Below are positions 63,401 to 64,000 of a stretch of 64,000 bases of DNA, piece by piece. Numbering within the stretch: position 1 is the stretch's first letter; each line of letters opens with the position of its first letter. The stretch is from Lethocerus indicus (lineage: Eukaryota; Arthropoda; Insecta; Hemiptera; Belostomatidae): positions 6,954,585 to 7,018,584 of the forward strand of contig JACDQD010000002.1 of NCBI GenBank assembly GCA_019843655.1. The letters are read 5' to 3'. A program made the position numbers and the translations under genes. The notes beneath the pieces are model-generated. The model was given only the letters and a program-made list of their open reading frames with translations. It was not told the DNA's origin and searched no databases.

Positions 63401-64000
63401 CGGATTTCTTAATTAATCCGAATTCACATTCTAAGGATTATATTATAAAATAACTTAATATAAATATTAATATGAAAATTGATATTATACAAATATATAT
63501 TCTCTCACTCTGTGTACCGTCAGATCTCTAATATGTCACCTGACTGAAAGTAATTCCTAATGAAACTTCTTAAAAATCTGCAGGTAGTCTATCCAGAGGA
63601 TCCAATAGAGGAAATACAATAATTCCCCGAGTGGACAACAATAGCTCCAAAATGATTGAACTGTTCCTTTGATCCTTTTCAGTGTGTGCCCGTTCGTTCC
63701 CGTAAGTTCAATTGAATCGAATCTCTGAAAATGAATCTAGGGCTCCTTTGTACAGAGCTGTACGGTATGGATTTCAAAATGAAAGGCGGGGCACTGAAAT
63801 TTATTAACTGGAATCTCTCAAGGGAACGACTGGATTTTTATGAATTTAGTCTCTTCTAACTGTTCACATTCTTCTATTTAATACCTAAAGAAATTATCGT
63901 CTCAAGTTAATGTTTTACAATACGCACCGGATATTCACGTCGACAACACAGAATGTTATGCCTCAATAATTTCTCCCTTTTTTGTATGAAAAATTCTGAA
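60481..64000. other. AT-rich DNA with one inverted-repeat cluster, no gene seen
   Basis: Contains the TTACCAT and ATGGTAA cluster at 60848-60878, a TATA-like CCTATAAAAAGG at 61601, and a direct repeat of GAATTCTAG at about 62694 and 62705. No exon is supported up to the window end. Confidence 0.45.
60848..60878 (+). other. Nested inverted repeats of TTACCAT / ATGGTAA
   Basis: TTACCAT at 848-854 can pair with ATGGTAA at 863-869, which can instead pair with TTACCATA at 871-878. The latter forms a 17-bp palindrome around a single T. These are two mutually exclusive hairpins. Confidence 0.75.

Overview
The window looks like nuclear DNA of an insect. There are no bacterial operons, ribosome binding sites or dense genes. 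The DNA is AT-rich with GC-rich, CpG-rich patches, dinucleotide microsatellites, and short coding exons flanked by canonical splice signals. Abundant CpG outside genes fits insects with high CpG observed/expected, for example Hymenoptera. That order-level guess is inference and is not shown by any single feature.

The only coding signal I can defend is one minus-strand gene. It is seen as two exons at 48090-48207 and 26099-26268, separated by an intron of 21,821 bp. Their phases fit exactly: the first ends with two bases (AA) of a codon and the second supplies the third (G). The joined peptide forms one complete immunoglobulin fold core with its two cysteines 54 residues apart, a Cys-Ser-Ala-Glu-Gly-Leu-Phe-Pro-Glu-Pro entry motif and a Phe-Glu-Cys-Thr-Leu-Arg-Ile-Pro exit motif. 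It resembles the second Ig domain of two-Ig insect cell-surface or secreted proteins related in layout to beaten-path proteins, but its exact orthologue is not recognised. The exon(s) for the signal peptide and first Ig domain were not found and probably lie beyond position 64000. A candidate 3' terminal exon with matching phase, ending in a short hydrophobic tail, lies at 17984-18207 (low confidence).

Layout: 1-17721 holds no gene I can support, only repeats, hairpins and a GC island at 14540-14850. 17722-18357 is the candidate 3' end of the Ig gene with an A-rich tract. 18358-26098 would be an intron or 3' flank, with a CA microsatellite, a GC patch and an enhancer-like stretch at 21420-22460. 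26099-26268 is Ig exon B, 26269-48089 is the giant intron, and 48090-48207 is Ig exon A. 48208-64000 would be an upstream intron or 5' flank, with several GC patches open in more than one frame.

The most unusual non-coding signals are long, nearly perfect palindromes (10137, 15048, 28941, 51676), a 22-base G-rich block occurring twice 13 kb apart (16298 and 29244), a cluster of TGACC half-sites near 22.3 kb, and an excess of AACAATGG (SOX-type core) sites. No mobile element, CRISPR array, tRNA, rRNA or multi-gene system was seen.
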